Shown piece after piece: positions 33,445-40,923 of a stretch of DNA of 64,000 nucleotides. Positions within the stretch are counted from its first letter, which is position 1. Each line of letters opens with the position of its first letter. This stretch comes from G963677185 sp963677185 (GTDB lineage: Bacteria > Bacillota > Syntrophomonadia > Syntrophomonadales > Syntrophomonadaceae). A program made the translations under genes and the position numbers. The DNA is taken from assembly GCA_963677185.1 (NCBI GenBank), contig OY781889.1, forward strand, positions 3,162,001 through 3,226,000, read 5' to 3'. The notes beneath the pieces were generated by a model. The model ran no database searches. It had not been told where the DNA came from and was given only the letters and a program-made list of their open reading frames with translations.

Positions 33445-33714
33445 ATGAATATAATGGCAAAAAAGAAGGCAACTGAATCTAATGGTCTGACTGCAAAGCA
33501 AAAGGCAGAACTATTGGCAATAACAAGCGTGGCCATTAATGAAATGAATATCGTGTTTAAAGAAAAGGGGCTGGTATCAGCAGAAGAATATGCCCGGCTG
33601 TCACCCGATGAACAGGCGGCTGCATATAAAAGCCTGTATGACATATTTAATATTACATCAATGGCGATAGTAACTATGTATCCGAAATTAGCTGACGTAG
33701 AAGAAATGGCCTGA
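33445..33714 (+). CDS. Small helical protein of unknown function
   Basis: 89 residues, soluble, rich in Ala, Glu and Lys and predicted largely helical ('KQKAELLAITSVAINEMNIVFKEKG', 'YKSLYDIFNITSMAIVTMYP'). An AAGGA site lies 5 bases before ATG 33445; a second ATG at 33454 is possible. I recognise no family. It sits between the single-helix mini-protein and the convergent ABC importer genes. Confidence 0.45.
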   Translation: MNIMAKKKATESNGLTAKQKAELLAITSVAINEMNIVFKEKGLVSAEEYARLSPDEQAAAYKSLYDIFNITSMAIVTMYPKLADVEEMA

Positions 33715-33749
33715 GCGAAAACAAAACCAGCGAAAAAAGACCGGCAAGA

Positions 33750-34505
33750 TTACTGGGGCCTCCCCCTGCTGACCACCCTTTCAGCAAGATCAATGGCCAT
33801 AAATAGGATGAATCCCAGCAAGCTGAGCACCACGATGCCGGCATACATTTCCAGGTAATTCACTCTCATCCATGAATCCATTATGAAATACCCCATGCCG
33901 TATTCGGTGCCAAAGGTCTCGGTGAAAAACAGTATGGAGACGGCTGTTCCTAAAGCCAGGCGGGTCGCGGTCAGGACATCGGGAAGAGAGGCCGGAAGGA
34001 TGATTTCGGTAAACATCTGCAGACGGTTGGCGCCCAGGGATTGAAGCGAACGGAAGATCTCTGGAGGAATGTTTTTTACGGCATCCCGGGAAGTAATGAT
34101 AATTTGAAAAACGATGATGAGTACGATCATGATGAGCTTGGAGCTTTCACCCAGGCCAAAAAGCAGCATGACGATCGGAAGCAGTGCAATCTTGGGCACC
34201 GGATAGGTAAAATAAATCAGCGGGGATAATACCTGGTCAGCTTTCTCGGAAGATCCCATCCACAGTCCTAAAGGCACTCCCACCAATATGGAAACAGCGA
34301 TACCGGCGATAATTCTGCCCAGACTGTAGAGAACGTGGATTTCCATTTTAGTTAGAATGATAGCGGAGATGGTCTGGAATACTCGCAAAGGCGACGGCAC
34401 AATGGGAAGATTCAATATCACCGATAGTGCCTGCCAGATTACAAAGACAAGCACCATACTGTACAGTGCACCGAGCCATTTATTTTGTGACAGCACCTTG
34501 CTCAT
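33750..34505 (-). CDS. ABC importer permease (SsuC/TauC type)
   Basis: 251 residues with about six transmembrane helices and the binding-protein-dependent permease loop 'SLGANRLQMFTEIILPASLPDVLTATRLALG' that docks the ATPase. It is the third gene of the operon: its start lies inside the end of the ATPase gene (26-base overlap), which suggests coupled translation. Related systems import sulfonates, taurine, nitrate or thiamine precursors; the sequence does not tell which. Confidence 0.85.
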   Translation of the reverse strand: MSKVLSQNKWLGALYSMVLVFVIWQALSVILNLPIVPSPLRVFQTISAIILTKMEIHVLYSLGRIIAGIAVSILVGVPLGLWMGSSEKADQVLSPLIYFTYPVPKIALLPIVMLLFGLGESSKLIMIVLIIVFQIIITSRDAVKNIPPEIFRSLQSLGANRLQMFTEIILPASLPDVLTATRLALGTAVSILFFTETFGTEYGMGYFIMDSWMRVNYLEMYAGIVVLSLLGFILFMAIDLAERVVSRGRPQ

Positions 34506-35241
34506 CCCTCACTAAAATTTTTCGCAGCATTTTAGACATCTCGTAATATTCATCGCGGAATCGAAGATTGTCAAGTCGGAAACAGGGGTTGTCTATAATC
34601 TCCAGAACCCTGCCCGGAGCGGGTGAGAGCACCACAATCTTGCTTCCCAGGTAAAGTGCTTCATCCACACTGTGGGTAATAAAGACAGTGGTCACATTGT
34701 ATTGCTTCCAAATGCCCAGAAACAGCTCTTGCAGAGCTTCTCTGCTGATCGCATCCAGGGCTGAAAACGGTTCATCCATTAGCAGCAAATCAGGATGCAA
34801 TAGAAAAGCCCGTGCTATCGCAACACGCTGCTGCTGCCCCCCGCTAAGCTCGTGCGGGTATCTCTCCAGAAGTGTATCTATTCCCAGTTGATCCAAAATA
34901 TAGCGGCTATATTCATCAAGAACCAGCGGTTCTTTCTTGATCTTTTTGCCCAGCATGATATTCTGGCAAACATTTTTCCAGGGGAATAATCCATAGTTTT
35001 GCAGGATTAATCCTATGCGTTGTGCAACCGGAGCGATGCTGCGGCCATCAATTAACACTCTGCCCTGATAGTCTTTGATTATACCTGACAGTACATGGAG
35101 CAAGGTTGATTTGCCACAGCCCGACGGCCCGATAACAGTATAAATGTCTCCCGTATTAATATTGATGCTTACCCTGTCAAGGACCAGGGTTGCTTCTTTT
35201 TCTCTCCGGTAAGTTACGGACAGATCTTTGATTTCAATCAA
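34480..35241 (-). CDS. ABC importer ATP-binding protein (SsuB/TauB type)
   Basis: 253 residues. Walker A is 'GPSGCGKST' near residue 38, the signature 'LSGGQQQR', Walker B 'LLLMDEPFSALD' and the switch His in 'VFITHSVDEALYLG'. It powers uptake through the permease encoded by the overlapping next gene and follows the binding-protein gene by 7 bases. This subfamily includes SsuB, TauB and NrtC/D. Confidence 0.88.
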   Translation of the reverse strand: MIEIKDLSVTYRREKEATLVLDRVSININTGDIYTVIGPSGCGKSTLLHVLSGIIKDYQGRVLIDGRSIAPVAQRIGLILQNYGLFPWKNVCQNIMLGKKIKKEPLVLDEYSRYILDQLGIDTLLERYPHELSGGQQQRVAIARAFLLHPDLLLMDEPFSALDAISREALQELFLGIWKQYNVTTVFITHSVDEALYLGSKIVVLSPAPGRVLEIIDNPCFRLDNLRFRDEYYEMSKMLRKILVRDEQGAVTK

Positions 35242-35248
35242 GCCATCA

Positions 35249-36196
35249 TTACCTCAGTATTTGTTCATCCACCAAATCCGCATACCCATAGCTGCTTTTG
35301 ACCAGCTCTTTCGATTTCATCCAGTCGATGACATCGGTTAGAATCTTTTCATCCGGAGCCGTTGCCATCTGATACTGGGGAAGCGCAAAAGAGCCTTTTA
35401 CTTCCGCCGGGAAACCCTGTGCTTCGATAACAAAATCTACATAATTGGCCACCGGCTCGGTTTTCATGTAAACCACTGCTTCATTATAGGCCTTGAAAAT
35501 CGCTTTGATTTCTTCCGGGTTTTCCTTAAGGCTCTTCGAGGTAAAGGCAGTGACGCCAGCCTTGTTTTTCATTGCATCGGTACTGTTCAATATCGTCGCT
35601 CCATTTTTTACTGCCAGGTCAGACAAGGGCTGCGGTAAAATTGCCGCAGCAATTTTCTCGCCCTGGAGCATTTCCAAACGGGTGGGCAGCTGGGGAATGG
35701 CTATTTTCTGGACATCTCCCGCCTGCATACCGGCAGCCTGCAGCATTCTGTCGAGGCTGTATTCCATGACTGTATTGCTGGAAATGCCTATGTCTTTGCC
35801 CTTGAGATCGCTCATGGCCTTGATGCCCGAAGCCTTGCCCGCGAGCAGCTGAATATTCCCGTCAATGCGCGAAATAGCCTTGATATTGATTCCGCCTTCG
35901 TTGGCAAAAACCACTGCCACCATATCGGTTATCACTCCATCCAGTTCTCCGGCCTGAAGCGCGCTGTCACGGTCTTTGGCACTCTTGAAATGCACCAGCT
36001 TCACCTGCACGCCTTCTTTCAGAAAATAGCCGTTTTTTTCAGCGATAACAAACGGTATTGATTCCACATCCGGCATAACCCCAATGCATATGATCTTTGG
36101 AGTTTTTGCTTGCTCTGCGGGTTTTTCCCCCTGGCTGCACCCTGCCAGACTCATACAACAGATGGTAATCAACAAATAAATAAGCTTCTTTTTCAT
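35249..36196 (-). CDS. ABC importer substrate-binding lipoprotein (SsuA/NMT1-like)
   Basis: 315 residues. A lipoprotein signal 'KLIYLLITICCMSLAGC' anchors it on the outer face of the membrane. The mature part is a periplasmic-binding fold of the SsuA/TauA/THI5 type ('GVMPDVESIPFVIAEKNGYFLKEGVQVKLVHF', 'DLKGKDIGISSNTVMEYSLDRML', 'EKIAAAILPQPLSDLAVKNGA'). GAGGAGATAGG precedes the ATG. It is first in a three-gene importer operon and lies directly behind a riboswitch-like leader (36241-36385), so supply of the imported compound, or a related metabolite, may control it. The ligand cannot be read from the sequence. Confidence 0.8.
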   Translation of the reverse strand: MKKKLIYLLITICCMSLAGCSQGEKPAEQAKTPKIICIGVMPDVESIPFVIAEKNGYFLKEGVQVKLVHFKSAKDRDSALQAGELDGVITDMVAVVFANEGGINIKAISRIDGNIQLLAGKASGIKAMSDLKGKDIGISSNTVMEYSLDRMLQAAGMQAGDVQKIAIPQLPTRLEMLQGEKIAAAILPQPLSDLAVKNGATILNSTDAMKNKAGVTAFTSKSLKENPEEIKAIFKAYNEAVVYMKTEPVANYVDFVIEAQGFPAEVKGSFALPQYQMATAPDEKILTDVIDWMKSKELVKSSYGYADLVDEQILR

Positions 36197-36240
36197 TTCC
36201 TATCTCCTCGTGGTTATATTGTCTGCACAAAGATGTTTAC

Positions 36241-36267
36241 AAAAAAACGGCGATGCATGCACACCGC
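36241..36267 (-). terminator. Intrinsic terminator in the ABC importer leader
   Basis: A 6-bp stem with one G-T pair, the loop TGCATG, and a run of seven T on the minus strand. It lies between the predicted promoter side and the ribosome site of the gene at 36196, so it must be read through for the operon to be expressed. Confidence 0.6.
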
Positions 36268-36385
36268 GTCCTGAACATCATTTGTTAATCAGTGAAACCT
36301 CCGGCTACACCGATGATTACCCCATATTAACATGGCGCAGGTCAGTTTGCAAGTAGCCGGATGCCATTTCTAGCATCATCCCGGC
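36241..36385 (-). promoter_or_regulatory. Riboswitch-like leader with a terminator, upstream of the ABC importer
   Basis: Read on the minus strand, GCCGGGATG (36385-36377) can pair with CATCCGGC (36363-36356). The same CCGGCTAC (36360-36353) can pair instead with GTAGCCGG (36308-36301). ATCGGTG (36314-36308) can pair with CACTGAT (36294-36288). Finally GCGGTG (36267-36262) and CATCGC (36255-36250) form a terminator stem followed by CG and seven T. These are mutually exclusive helices followed by a terminator, ending about 45 bases before the start codon, as in transcription-attenuating riboswitches. No known class is recognised; TPP, SAM-I and guanidine-I signatures are not evident. Confidence 0.6.
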
Positions 36386-36534
36386 CTTTCTTGAGCTCCA
36401 CAGAAATTACTAGATTAATAATAGTTAACAGTTGATAGAGCCACAACTGCCCCGGCTTTTTTGCCTGGTTTAGCAGCTCATATTCCCCGGTTGTCAGAAT
36501 TGGTAAAAAATTCTTCTAAATATATTTCTCCACA

Positions 36535-36563
36535 TTGGTTTATGTTAGTGTTAGAAAAATACT
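36535..36563 (+). promoter_or_regulatory. Possible sigma-A promoter of the crotonase gene
   Basis: TTGGTT and AATACT are 17 bases apart and end 17 bases before the start codon at 36581. That leaves only a short leader, within which the GGAGG site lies. Moderate match only. Confidence 0.3.
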
Positions 36564-36580
36564 TCGTGGAGGTTGGCTAG

Positions 36581-37393
36581 ATGGGTATTGATTTTGAAAA
36601 GGCGGGGCCGGTTGCAAAAGTGGGTATTAATTCTCCAGAGACTAAAAACGCGCTGGCCAATGATCTCATGTTCGAACTCGGCAAGGTGTGGGACCTTTGC
36701 GAGCAGGACGATGAAATCAGGGTGGTTGTTTTATACTCGGGATTGAAGGATATTTTCTGTTCCGGCATGGATATCAAGGATTCCATTCCGGTGTTTACCG
36801 GTCAGAGGCCGCCAGCTACCGAGAATGAAAAATATCTTTATGATGATTCGAATAATTTTGCCGGGCTGGCCAAAGCCATGCTGAAAACCCGCACCATGTA
36901 CAAGCCGATAATCGCGGCAATCAATGGATTATGCCTGACCGGCGGCTTCGAAATGGCCCAGGCCTGCGACCTTAGAATCGGCACCGCTGATTCCAAATAT
37001 TCAGCCAAGGAAACCCAACTGGGCATCCAGCCCATGAGCGGCGGCAATATCAATTTGCCATACCTCATCGGACATGGCCGGGCTATGGAAATGAACCTGA
37101 CCGGCGATGTCTATCCAGCCAGCACCATGCTGGAATGGGGATTCCTGAACCGCCTGTATCCCGACAAGGAAACCATGATGCAGGAAGCAATGAAACTGGC
37201 TGAAAAGCTGGCTGCAAACGGGCCGATGTCCCAGCGCGGCATCTGCCGCTTGAATAAGGAATCCAGGGGGCTTCCTCATGAACAAGCCTATGCCAAAGAG
37301 ATCGAAATCGCCCTTCCGGTGTTCAGAGGCGGCGACCCGGTCGAAGGCATCAGTGCCATGTTCGAAAAGAGAAAACCCAATTATAAAAACTAA
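36581..37393 (+). CDS. Enoyl-CoA hydratase/isomerase (crotonase) family protein
   Basis: 270 residues. 'IFCSGMDIKDSIP' is the CoA-adenine loop, 'AAINGLCLTGGFEMAQACDLRIG' the oxyanion region, and 'SAKETQLGIQPMSGG' carries a glutamate at the hydratase position. A C-terminal helix ends 'GISAMFEKRKPNYKN', as in true crotonases. GGAGG lies 8 bases before the ATG. It appears monocistronic. Hydration of a 2-enoyl-CoA is the default expectation, but other crotonase reactions are possible. With FadN and the gene at 17698 it is the third crotonase fold in the window. Confidence 0.85.
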   Translation: MGIDFEKAGPVAKVGINSPETKNALANDLMFELGKVWDLCEQDDEIRVVVLYSGLKDIFCSGMDIKDSIPVFTGQRPPATENEKYLYDDSNNFAGLAKAMLKTRTMYKPIIAAINGLCLTGGFEMAQACDLRIGTADSKYSAKETQLGIQPMSGGNINLPYLIGHGRAMEMNLTGDVYPASTMLEWGFLNRLYPDKETMMQEAMKLAEKLAANGPMSQRGICRLNKESRGLPHEQAYAKEIEIALPVFRGGDPVEGISAMFEKRKPNYKN

Positions 37394-37455
37394 ACGGCCA
37401 GTACGGTATTCACACGGTTAAAACCATTTGATCCTTGAGAAATGGAGGGGGCGTT

Positions 37456-37983
37456 ATGAGCAGATTTTTTGACGCGGAAAGTGTAAGGCAAAAGAAACAG
37501 GCAATAGACGAAAGGCGAAAAGAAGAGGCCCGTAAAAGGGCCGAGCTGCTGGCGAAAGAAACGGCTGACCTCCAGGAAGCCCTGGGTGAATACTATAATG
37601 TCCTGATCGAGTTGGATGTTGAATCAGATGTGATTGATCCGGTCAAAGGCAAGGTATATTTCTTTTATGCGCCTATCCGGAATCCGGAGAACGACTGTGT
37701 TAACAACAAGGTATTTGCGGTTGCCTCAAGTGGAGAAATATTCGATGCGGAAATACCGGTTAACAAGGGAAATACGCAGCATCAATCTATAAGCATAGTT
37801 CCCTTAAAGCCGGCGGTCAGCACCCAGAGCTCGATTACAGAGCAGGTTCCACCTGGGAAATATCCACCCTCCGCCTTGCTTAACGGGCTTAAAGCATCCT
37901 TCGCCATCCGGCAGGACCGGATTATTAGTGATGAGGATATGGACATTAACTGGTTCAATCCGCCCATTGAGCATCAAGTGTAA
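37456..37983 (+). CDS. Conserved-looking protein of unknown function with a charged helical N-terminus
   Basis: 175 residues. Residues about 8-45 are a long charged helix, probably coiled coil ('RQKKQAIDERRKEEARKRAELLAKE'). The remainder looks like a mixed alpha/beta domain ('VLIELDVESDVIDPVKGKVYFFYAPIRNPENDC'). No membrane segment, signal peptide or known motif is seen. GGAGGGGG lies 7 bases before ATG 37456, so the seven-residue upstream extension is rejected. It sits between the crotonase and the convergent amtB gene. Confidence 0.5.
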   Translation: MSRFFDAESVRQKKQAIDERRKEEARKRAELLAKETADLQEALGEYYNVLIELDVESDVIDPVKGKVYFFYAPIRNPENDCVNNKVFAVASSGEIFDAEIPVNKGNTQHQSISIVPLKPAVSTQSSITEQVPPGKYPPSALLNGLKASFAIRQDRIISDEDMDINWFNPPIEHQV

Positions 37984-38048
37984 GCTGTAAAAGGGCCCAT
38001 GATTATTGACAAAGCCAGGCCGATGAGATTCGCTTTTGTCATTGGTCT

Positions 38049-38073
38049 GGGGCCTGGCTCGCAGCCAGGCCCC
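38049..38073. terminator. Hairpin between convergent genes
   Basis: GGGGCCTGGCT-CGC-AGCCAGGCCCC is a perfect 11-bp stem between the gene ending at 37983 and the end of amtB at 38081. The T run is weak on both sides, but the position and strength fit a two-way terminator. Confidence 0.6.
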
Positions 38074-38080
38074 TGTATTA

Positions 38081-39424
38081 CTATATTTGAACACTGCTCA
38101 TATCCGAGTAACCGTAAGCATCTTCCCCGTGCTGCGATATATCCAGGCCCAATTCCTCCTCTTCATCCGATACCCGGAGGGGCGCAAACAGGCTCAAGCT
38201 TTTCAATATGACAAATGTTGCGGTGGACGCAAAAATGATGGTAGCGGCCACGCCGATTATCTGCACTGCTAATTGGTGCGGATTGCCGAACAACAGCCCA
38301 TCAGCACCGGCGGGATTGATGGCTTTCGAGGCCAGTATGCCGGTGGCCAGAGCGCCCACTGTTCCGCCCACTCCGTGAATGCCGAATGCATCCAGGGAAT
38401 CGTCATAGCCAAATTTTACTTTCAGCGTACTCACCGCGAAGTAACATATCGGACTGACTGCCAGACCCATCGCAATTGAACTCATTGGGCTTACAAAACC
38501 AGCCGCCGGTGTAATGACCACCAGTCCAGCTACCAAGCCGCTGGCTACTCCCAGAGCGGTTGGTTTTCCATGGTGCAGCCATTCGGTTGCAGCCCAGCTT
38601 ATAGCCGCCGCTGCCGCTGCAGTATTAGTAACCAGGAACGCCGATCCAGCCAGGCCATTGGCTGCCAGGGCGCTGCCGGCATTGAATCCGAACCAGCCAA
38701 ACCAAAGTAATGCGGCACCTAACATAGTCATGGGCAGGTGATGGGGAATCATCGGTTCAGCGCCAATTTCTTTGCGTTTTCCCAGCATAATGGCAGCAAT
38801 CAGTCCGGAGACGCCCGAGCTAATGTGCACTACGGTACCCCCAGCGAAATCCAGGGTTCCCAGGGTGCGCAACCAGCCGCCTGCTCCCCATACCCAGTGA
38901 GCCAGGGGATCATAAACCAGCGTTGTCCACAAAAGAACAAAGGCCACAAAAATGGAAAACCTCATCCGTTCTGCAAAGGCCCCGGTAATAAGTGCTACGG
39001 TAATAATGGCAAACATCAGCTGGTATAGAATAAATACCTGGTGAGGAATAGTGGCTGCGTAATCCAGATTAGGCTCAAAGCCTATTCCATGAAGGCCCGC
39101 CCACTGCAGTCCGCCAACCAGCCCGTTGACATCAGGTCCAAACCCCAGAGTATAGCCAACCAGTACCCACTGTACCGATACCAGGGCCATCGCCCCAAAA
39201 CATTGCAGGATGATGCTTAATACATTTTTCCTTCTTACCATCCCTCCGTAAAACAGGGCCAGACCGGGCGTCATTATCAACACCAGAGCCGTGCAGATTA
39301 TCATAAAGGCGGTATCGCCGGTGTCAATAGCCGGCGCTTCTGCCGCCGCCGCCACTGCGGGCATTGCCAAAACACCGGCCAGCAGCGTGATTATCGATGT
39401 TAGTAATATCCATTTGCTTTTCAT
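38081..39424 (-). CDS. amtB: Ammonium transporter
   Basis: 447 residues. A cleavable signal ('WILLTSIITLLAGVLAMPAVAAAAEA') precedes eleven predicted membrane helices. The twin histidines of the conduction pore appear in 'GGTVVHISSGVSG' and 'DAFGIHGVGGTVGAL', and 'FYGGMVRRKN' is the conserved first cytoplasmic loop. It conducts ammonium/ammonia and is usually gated by a PII protein, encoded just upstream as glnK. A foldback element lies in the gap between the two genes (39485-39531). The C-terminal tail contains 'PLRVSDEEEELGLDISQHGEDAY', the typical cytoplasmic tail that contacts PII. Confidence 0.93.
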   Translation of the reverse strand: MKSKWILLTSIITLLAGVLAMPAVAAAAEAPAIDTGDTAFMIICTALVLIMTPGLALFYGGMVRRKNVLSIILQCFGAMALVSVQWVLVGYTLGFGPDVNGLVGGLQWAGLHGIGFEPNLDYAATIPHQVFILYQLMFAIITVALITGAFAERMRFSIFVAFVLLWTTLVYDPLAHWVWGAGGWLRTLGTLDFAGGTVVHISSGVSGLIAAIMLGKRKEIGAEPMIPHHLPMTMLGAALLWFGWFGFNAGSALAANGLAGSAFLVTNTAAAAAAISWAATEWLHHGKPTALGVASGLVAGLVVITPAAGFVSPMSSIAMGLAVSPICYFAVSTLKVKFGYDDSLDAFGIHGVGGTVGALATGILASKAINPAGADGLLFGNPHQLAVQIIGVAATIIFASTATFVILKSLSLFAPLRVSDEEEELGLDISQHGEDAYGYSDMSSVQI

Positions 39425-39484
39425 TTGTATCCCTCATTCCCTATTAATTTCCGCCTCGGGCTGCCAATAACCGCCCGGAATAAT

Positions 39485-39531
39485 AAAGGCGCATGTCAAT
39501 TGAGACTGTGTCTCAGTCGATAAGCGCCTTT
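39485..39531 (-). terminator. Foldback element between glnK and amtB
   Basis: On the minus strand AAAGGCGC (39531-39524) pairs with GCGCCTTT (39492-39485), and inside it TGAGAC (39515-39510) with GTCTCA (39506-39501) around an ACA loop. The 3' arm continues into TTTATTATT, a weak T run. It may act as a partial terminator that lowers amtB expression relative to glnK, or as an RNA-protein site. Confidence 0.5.
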
Positions 39532-39553
39532 GCTTGCCTGCTTAATTTGTATT

Positions 39554-39892
39554 TTACAGGGCTCCTCCGCCCTCCTCGCGTGTGCTGATGCGAATTACCC
39601 GCTCCAGCGGGAAGACAAATATTTTGCCGTCACCAATTTTACCGGTTCTGCAGGTGTTTAAGATCGTGGAAATTATGTTTTCCACGGATTCGTCAAGACA
39701 TACTATTTCCAGCTTGACTTTTGGCTTCAGGTCGACAGAAAGCTCTCTTCCCCGGTAGTATTGCTTCTGGTCGACTTGCAGCCCGCGCCCTTTGACATCG
39801 TATACAGTCAACCCCCGTATCTGTATTTTTTCAAGCGCTGCTTTTACCTCGTCCAATTTGGATGGCCTGATAATCGCTTCAATTTTTTTCAT
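39554..39892 (-). CDS. glnK: Nitrogen regulatory protein PII
   Basis: 112 residues, the standard PII length. 'MKKIEAIIRPSKLDEVKAAL' is the first strand and helix, 'QKQYYRGREL' holds the T-loop with the modifiable tyrosine position, and 'TGKIGDGKIFVFPLERVIRISTREEG' is the nucleotide-binding end. It senses ATP/ADP and 2-oxoglutarate and is expected to gate AmtB, encoded next. AAAGGAGGG lies a few bases before ATG 39892, so the longer frame to 39979 is not used. Linkage to amtB supports the name glnK over glnB. Confidence 0.92.
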   Translation of the reverse strand: MKKIEAIIRPSKLDEVKAALEKIQIRGLTVYDVKGRGLQVDQKQYYRGRELSVDLKPKVKLEIVCLDESVENIISTILNTCRTGKIGDGKIFVFPLERVIRISTREEGGGAL

Positions 39893-39940
39893 CGGACTTC
39901 CCTCCTTTGTGATATAGCTCACCGCTGCAATAGAGCAATG

Positions 39941-39989
39941 AAAAAGGAGCTCATGCGTTTCCTGCAGCCAGGAAAACATAAACTCCCTT
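39941..39989 (-). terminator. Terminator-like hairpin in the glnK leader
   Basis: On the minus strand AAGGGAG (39989-39983) pairs with CTCCTTT, and inside it TTTCCTG pairs with CAGGAAA around GCTG; five T follow. It lies about 50 bases before glnK. An ANTAR-type antitermination protein is encoded at the other end of this nitrogen cluster (53622), which would suit control by read-through. I could not identify the twin hexaloop hairpins that ANTAR proteins bind. Confidence 0.5.
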
Positions 39990-40013
39990 GTTTATGACCT
40001 ATTATATTCAACG

Positions 40014-40026
40014 ATAGTATTACTAT
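40014..40026. promoter_or_regulatory. Palindrome upstream of glnK
   Basis: ATAGTATTACTAT is a perfect 13-base palindrome overlapping the likely promoter region of glnK-amtB; TATAAT lies just downstream on the minus strand. A candidate operator; binder unknown. Confidence 0.35.
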
Positions 40027-40173
40027 AATCCGGTGAACCGTGAGAGTAAATAGATATAGCGCAGATATATTGTATTCTTGCAGCTTATTGGCAGCAGGGG
40101 CCGGTCTTCCTGCACCGGAATCAGAAAAGCTCATCCGCCACCCGGCCAATTAGAAAACCATCGCTGCGCATCG

Positions 40174-40863
40174 CTAGAGAATTCCCCTTTCCTTCTTCAG
40201 GGCATCCAGAAGCGCGCTCTGGGCATTTTCGACATGTTCCTGGGCAAGGTGCCTGGCCTGGAGCACATCCCGCAATTCAAGCGCTTCGATTATGGCGCGG
40301 TGTTCATACAGGGATTCTCGCATGCGACCCGGATAAGCAAGTGAGGTAAATAGAAATCGTTGAATCTGTTCGCGAAGATTGCTTATGATACCTACCAAAC
40401 GTTCATTGCGGCTGGCCTTGTAAAGAGTTTCATGGAATTTGTTATCAACTTCCATACAGCGTTCAATATCATTTTTTGACACGGCCTCTCCCTTTTCAAC
40501 CAGCAATCGGCCCATGGTTTCGAGTTCTTCTTCAGTTACCCTTTCAGCGGCCAGGCCTGCTGCCAGACCGTCAAGGGCGGCCCGAACCTCATAGACTTCG
40601 GCTATCTCCTTATATGATATATCAGACACATAAGCACCTTTGCGGGGCACCATTATAACAAAGCCTTCCAGTTCAAGTCTGCGGATTGCCTCGCGTACTG
40701 GTGTCCGTGATACTCCCAGTTCTTTCGCCAGCAGATTCACGACCAGGTGTTCCCGCGGTTGGAGACTGCCTTCAATTATAGCCTCCCTGATGGCCACAAG
40801 GACCAGCTCTCTTAACGTTTGGTAGAAATCAAGATTAACCGGTTTTAATCTGGGTTCCTCCAT
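40174..40863 (-). CDS. GntR-family regulator with FCD domain
   Basis: 229 residues. The winged helix (about 12-75) contains 'EAIIEGSLQPREHLVVNLLAKELGVSRTPVREAIRRLELEGFV', a textbook GntR reading head. The C-terminal helical FCD domain ('DNKFHETLYKASRNERLV', 'EHRAIIEALELRDVLQARHLAQEHVENA') has the Asp/His positions that bind a metal and small carboxylic acids. GGGAGG lies before ATG 40863. It is on the same strand as carB, 60 bases after it, and could belong to that operon or regulate it; the ligand is unknown. Confidence 0.85.
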   Translation of the reverse strand: MEEPRLKPVNLDFYQTLRELVLVAIREAIIEGSLQPREHLVVNLLAKELGVSRTPVREAIRRLELEGFVIMVPRKGAYVSDISYKEIAEVYEVRAALDGLAAGLAAERVTEEELETMGRLLVEKGEAVSKNDIERCMEVDNKFHETLYKASRNERLVGIISNLREQIQRFLFTSLAYPGRMRESLYEHRAIIEALELRDVLQARHLAQEHVENAQSALLDALKKERGIL

Positions 40864-40923
40864 GATCTTGCCTCCCAACATAAGCCTGCGATTCATATCA
40901 ATACATCTCGGCATTGCCGTATT

